From NCBI RefSeq assembly GCF_050409585.1, contig NZ_JBNUPE010000007.1:1-64000 (forward strand): a stretch of 64,000 nt of DNA, read 5' to 3'. Every line of letters starts with the position of its first letter. Within the stretch, counting starts at the first letter, position 1. Positions 61,430 through 64,000 of the stretch are shown piece by piece. The stretch is from Facklamia sp050409585 (GTDB lineage Bacteria > Bacillota > Bacilli > Lactobacillales > Aerococcaceae). Made by a program: the position numbers and the translations under genes. The notes beneath the pieces are model-generated. The model was not told where the DNA came from and did no database searches. It saw only the letters and a program-made list of their open reading frames with translations.

Positions 61430-63070
61430 TTAAATCATTTTAAAATACTCTAAAGCTTCCCTTATCGCTTCTTCCTTCTCAGGTGGACAATTAGGAACTA
61501 TAGGATTTTCTTTCTTTGAGACGTTATAGTTTTTACCAACTTCAAGTCCGCATTTTTTCTTTACTTGTGATATATATAGATTAGATACTTTCATGTTGTG
61601 TTTCTTTAAAACATAATTTTTAATTTCTTCATAGGTCGCCTTACTTTCAGAAGCCGTTACATCTAACTCATCCATATCTAATTTTACTTTAATATGTTGG
61701 TTGACATCTAGTTTGGACAATAACGCCACCGTCTCCACATGATTAGTGAATGGGAAAAGATCAACCGGTTGAATACTTTTGACTTGATAGCCCGCTTGAG
61801 CAAGTAGTTGACAATCACGCGCTTGGGTAGCTGGATTACAAGAAACATAGACAATCTTAGCTGGATCTTGTTCCACTAAGCTTTCAATAAACTGAGGATC
61901 CAATCCCTTGCGCGGTGGATCCACTGTCACCACATCAAAACGAATGGCTTCTTGATTCCATCTTGCTAGCCAATCTTCTGCTAAACCCGCTTCAAAATGC
62001 ACATTATCTATCTGATTGATTTCGGCATTTTTCTCAGCCATTTCGACGGCTTCAACCACTACTTCCATGGCATAGACCGCTTGAGCATGTTTGGCAAGCG
62101 CTAAGGATAAGGTGCCTATGCCACAATAAGCGTCCAATACAGTCTCACTGCCATCTAGTTCTGCTGCTGCAATAGCCAGCTGATATAAACGCTCAGCTTG
62201 AGGAGTATTAATTTGATAGAAAGATTGTGGTGATATTCGGAAAGTCATCTCTAACATCTGATCTTCAAAATACTCTTTTCCCCATAAACAATAAGTCTCT
62301 TTTCCCATAATAACATTTGTTTTGGCGGGATTAATATTTTGAATAATTGATACCAGCTGAGGAATTTTTTTAATCATCTCTTGCATTAATTCTTCAAGTT
62401 GAGGAATTTTTTTAGCTTTAGAAACTAAAATGACCATTAATTGACCACTATAATGGCCTTTTCTTACAATTAAATGACGCATGCAGCCTTTGTGAGCTTG
62501 CTCATCATAAGCCGGAATGTGGTACTTTCTTAAAAGGTCCCGAACCATTAGAATCGCTTGATCAATAGCGGGATCTTGAATATGGTAGTCTTCAACTGGA
62601 ATGAGGTCGTGACTATTTTTTCGAAAGAATCCCGTTTCTAACTTACTTTTAACCATCCGAACTGGAATTTGAGCCTTATTACGGTATCCCCATGGATCAT
62701 CCATACCCATAGTCGGTTGAATGGTCAATTCTTTAAAATGCCCAATACGTTCAAAAGCATCTCTCACAACCTTTTCTTTAAATGCTAACTGTGCCTCGTA
62801 AGACAAGTGTTGTAAGGTCATCGTTCCCGTTTGACGCCCGATATCATCGGTTATGGCTACTCGGTCAGGACTTTTATTTACGACTTTTTCTAACTTTCCA
62901 AAGCCATATTTTTTTCCGATTTTTATGACTTTAAATTCAATGTCTTCTTGCGGTAAGGCTCCTTCAATAAAGAATGGAAAGCCCTCAATTTTAGCGACAC
63001 CCAACCCTTCATGAGTTAAATCTTCTACTCTTGCTTGTAAGAGTTGGTTTTTTTCAAAATTATTTGCCAT
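61430..63070 (-). CDS. rlmD: 23S rRNA (uracil-C5) methyltransferase, RlmD/RumA family, second copy with element-borne tail
   Basis: A 546-residue methyltransferase. TRAM domain 8-66 (ARVEDLTHEGLGVAKIEG), SAM motif DAYCGIGTLSLA at 313-324, VDPPRKG near 383, catalytic Cys411 in YVSCNPATQARD. The host-encoded part ends at HVETVALL (444-451), where the att core 61728-61735 lies. Beyond it about 95 residues come from the inserted element: an acidic start, KATYEEIKNYVLKKHNMKVS (helical), QVKKKCGLEVGKNYN and CPPEKEEAIREALEYFKMI. The host's own end would have been only LLTKLNK, now fused to the recombinase. The enzyme is probably still active; the tail may bind nucleic acid, which is inference. Confidence 0.9.
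   Translation of the reverse strand: MANNFEKNQLLQARVEDLTHEGLGVAKIEGFPFFIEGALPQEDIEFKVIKIGKKYGFGKLEKVVNKSPDRVAITDDIGRQTGTMTLQHLSYEAQLAFKEKVVRDAFERIGHFKELTIQPTMGMDDPWGYRNKAQIPVRMVKSKLETGFFRKNSHDLIPVEDYHIQDPAIDQAILMVRDLLRKYHIPAYDEQAHKGCMRHLIVRKGHYSGQLMVILVSKAKKIPQLEELMQEMIKKIPQLVSIIQNINPAKTNVIMGKETYCLWGKEYFEDQMLEMTFRISPQSFYQINTPQAERLYQLAIAAAELDGSETVLDAYCGIGTLSLALAKHAQAVYAMEVVVEAVEMAEKNAEINQIDNVHFEAGLAEDWLARWNQEAIRFDVVTVDPPRKGLDPQFIESLVEQDPAKIVYVSCNPATQARDCQLLAQAGYQVKSIQPVDLFPFTNHVETVALLSKLDVNQHIKVKLDMDELDVTASESKATYEEIKNYVLKKHNMKVSNLYISQVKKKCGLEVGKNYNVSKKENPIVPNCPPEKEEAIREALEYFKMI
61728..61735. other. right att core of the integrated element
   Basis: ACCGTCTC, inside the rlmD2 codons for TVAL. 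To its left is the element-borne tail, to its right host rlmD. The core matches 50738-50745 exactly; the distance gives an element of about 10.99 kb. Confidence 0.8.
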
Positions 63071-63146
63071 GTATTGCTCCTCTGTTATTTACCTTAGGTC
63101 TTGGTTAAAAAGTTTGGGTCTTGAAGTGAAAGGACTAAATAGAGGA

Positions 63147-63944
63147 TTAACTCTCTTTTAACTTAGCAATTTCTAACTCCAATTGTTTTATTTTTTGCTT
63201 AAATTGACTTCGTCTCTGCATCAGACTTTGTCGCATTTTCTCGCCTAATTCATCATTTAGAACGTAATCGCGAATGAGATAGGGAAAATCAGATCGTCTT
63301 AAGGCCAATTGATTCCTCTTTTCATATAAAGAGACTAACAAGGCATTCCTCACATCGACTAGTTGGCTTAATTTTAATGGAGACGCTTGAGCATAATCTT
63401 CATTTAAATGATCTAAAATCAATTGAAGAATCTCTTTATTATCTCTTTTATAGGCAGTCAAGGCTTTTTGATAAAGTGACTCTTGGTGTTTTGTTTGTAA
63501 AGGATATAGAAGAGGATGGACATTAGAAACTATTTGACGGTACATTCCCCGCATCAAGCGCGCCTCTTCTTCTGTTAAAGTATCTTCGTAGATAGAGTGT
63601 TCTGCTGATTGTATCTTTTCTTCCGTTTCAATAATTAACTGCTGATAAACAGATAAATCTTTTTCTAACTGTTGCAGTTTTAGCTTTTGATTCTTTTCCT
63701 TATAAAGACGTATTATTCTATACTTTCTTTCTAAGAAGACAGCTTGAAAATGAGCTTTTAATAAATTGAGCCATTCTTTCCCAAAATTTAAATAAAAGTG
63801 CTTTTCTAAATAAAAACAATCCTTATAAATTAATTCATCATACTCAAATACAGCTTGCGATAAATCCACTTGCAACCTCTCAATTTCTTTTTCAAGTAAC
63901 GAGCGTCCAGGCAGTAAGAAAATTTGACCAAAATGTCCTGTCAT
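63147..63944 (-). CDS. helical protein with a J-like C-terminal segment
   Basis: A 265-residue protein, mostly charged coiled coil. Residues about 155-205 (LMRGMYRQIVSNVHPLLYPL, then YQKALTAYKRDNKEIL) resemble a DnaJ-type J domain, but the HPD motif reads HPL, so it probably cannot stimulate DnaK. Start chosen at ATG 63944 behind GAGGGGGC; an in-frame start at 63977 is possible. It lies 76 bases upstream of rlmD2, perhaps in the same transcript. Function unknown. Confidence 0.65.
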   Translation of the reverse strand: MTGHFGQIFLLPGRSLLEKEIERLQVDLSQAVFEYDELIYKDCFYLEKHFYLNFGKEWLNLLKAHFQAVFLERKYRIIRLYKEKNQKLKLQQLEKDLSVYQQLIIETEEKIQSAEHSIYEDTLTEEEARLMRGMYRQIVSNVHPLLYPLQTKHQESLYQKALTAYKRDNKEILQLILDHLNEDYAQASPLKLSQLVDVRNALLVSLYEKRNQLALRRSDFPYLIRDYVLNDELGEKMRQSLMQRRSQFKQKIKQLELEIAKLKES

Positions 63945-64000
63945 TAAAAAGCCCCCTCTCAAAGTCGCTTTGCTCATCTATTGGATTATACATCAAATCA

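Larger units (their letters stand above)
50738..61735. mobile_element. integrative mobilizable element inserted in rlmD
   Basis: About 11 kb between two copies of ACCGTCTC. It carries a large serine recombinase at one end, a small upstream protein, DnaC-like and replication proteins, a MobA/MobL relaxase, an oriT candidate, a DUF3847-like accessory protein and cargo (ABC exporter, HTH regulators, membrane proteins). No mating-pair (type IV secretion) genes are seen, so it is mobilizable rather than self-conjugative. The target is the 3' end of an rlmD/rumA gene, which I recall as a reported site for serine-recombinase elements in streptococci. The insertion keeps rlmD in frame by supplying a new tail. 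Confidence 0.88.

Noticed and set aside
50738..61735. Self-transmissible conjugative element
   Set aside because: No VirB4, VirD4/TcpA, or other mating-pair genes are present between the att cores; relaxase and oriT alone make it mobilizable.

Overview
The window reads as a low-GC Gram-positive chromosome, most likely a member of the Lactobacillales (my guess is Aerococcaceae, e.g. Facklamia-like; this is inference). The support is AT-rich DNA, strong AGGAGG ribosome sites, a histidine-triad zinc protein next to an AdcA-type binding protein, tandem MurM/FemX-type cell-wall enzymes, CcpA-like cre sites, and a ccdA-thioredoxin-msrAB-response regulator-histidine kinase block in the order I recall from pneumococcus. 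Most genes lie on the minus strand. Several genes are visibly decaying (sulfurtransferase, GNAT, arsR, one FemX, transposase remnants).

Layout. 0-2.2 kb: an RlmD-type rRNA uracil methyltransferase with a foreign C-terminal tail cut short by a stop codon, then a dead sulfurtransferase. 2.4-7.7 kb: zinc-ribbon protein, Pht-like protein, AdcA-like protein behind a Zur-like box, dead GNAT gene. 7.9-14.4 kb: a C4 acyl-CoA gene set (FabK-like reductase, 3-hydroxybutyryl-CoA dehydrogenase, thiolase, acyl-CoA dehydrogenase, CoA-transferase, crotonase) and then a LysR regulator. 16-21.6 kb: cell-wall genes, with three FemX paralogues (one frameshifted) around an L,D-transpeptidase. 21.7-26.7 kb: MATE pump, a MITE-like palindrome, mgtE with a long leader, arsenic genes. 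26.8-31.4 kb: maltodextrin uptake and a GH13 enzyme around a LacI/MalR-type operator (malQ lies at 43-44.5 kb). 31.5-40.4 kb: LysR, then a seven-gene operon with the four pyruvate dehydrogenase subunits, a PTS-IIC-like membrane protein, phosphotransbutyrylase and butyrate kinase. 40.5-45.2 kb: YopX-like protein, D-2-hydroxyacid dehydrogenase, transposase debris, malQ, DNA glycosylase. 45.6-50.5 kb: extracellular thiol/methionine-sulfoxide repair with a two-component system.

50.74-61.73 kb is an 11-kb integrative mobilizable element inserted into the 3' end of a second rlmD gene. Its ends share the 8-bp core ACCGTCTC. One end gives rlmD a new tail of about 95 residues plus a terminator. At the other end, the host's displaced last codons (and the host terminator) now finish the element's large serine recombinase in frame. 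Inside are a MobA/MobL relaxase, an oriT candidate with a MobQ-type nic sequence, a helicase loader and replication protein, a decayed second relaxase, a duplicated 140-bp segment, and cargo (two small HTH regulators, an ABC exporter, small membrane proteins). The rlmD paralogue at the left edge carries the same core, a closely related tail and a related terminator, so a sister element probably lies, or once lay, just outside the window.
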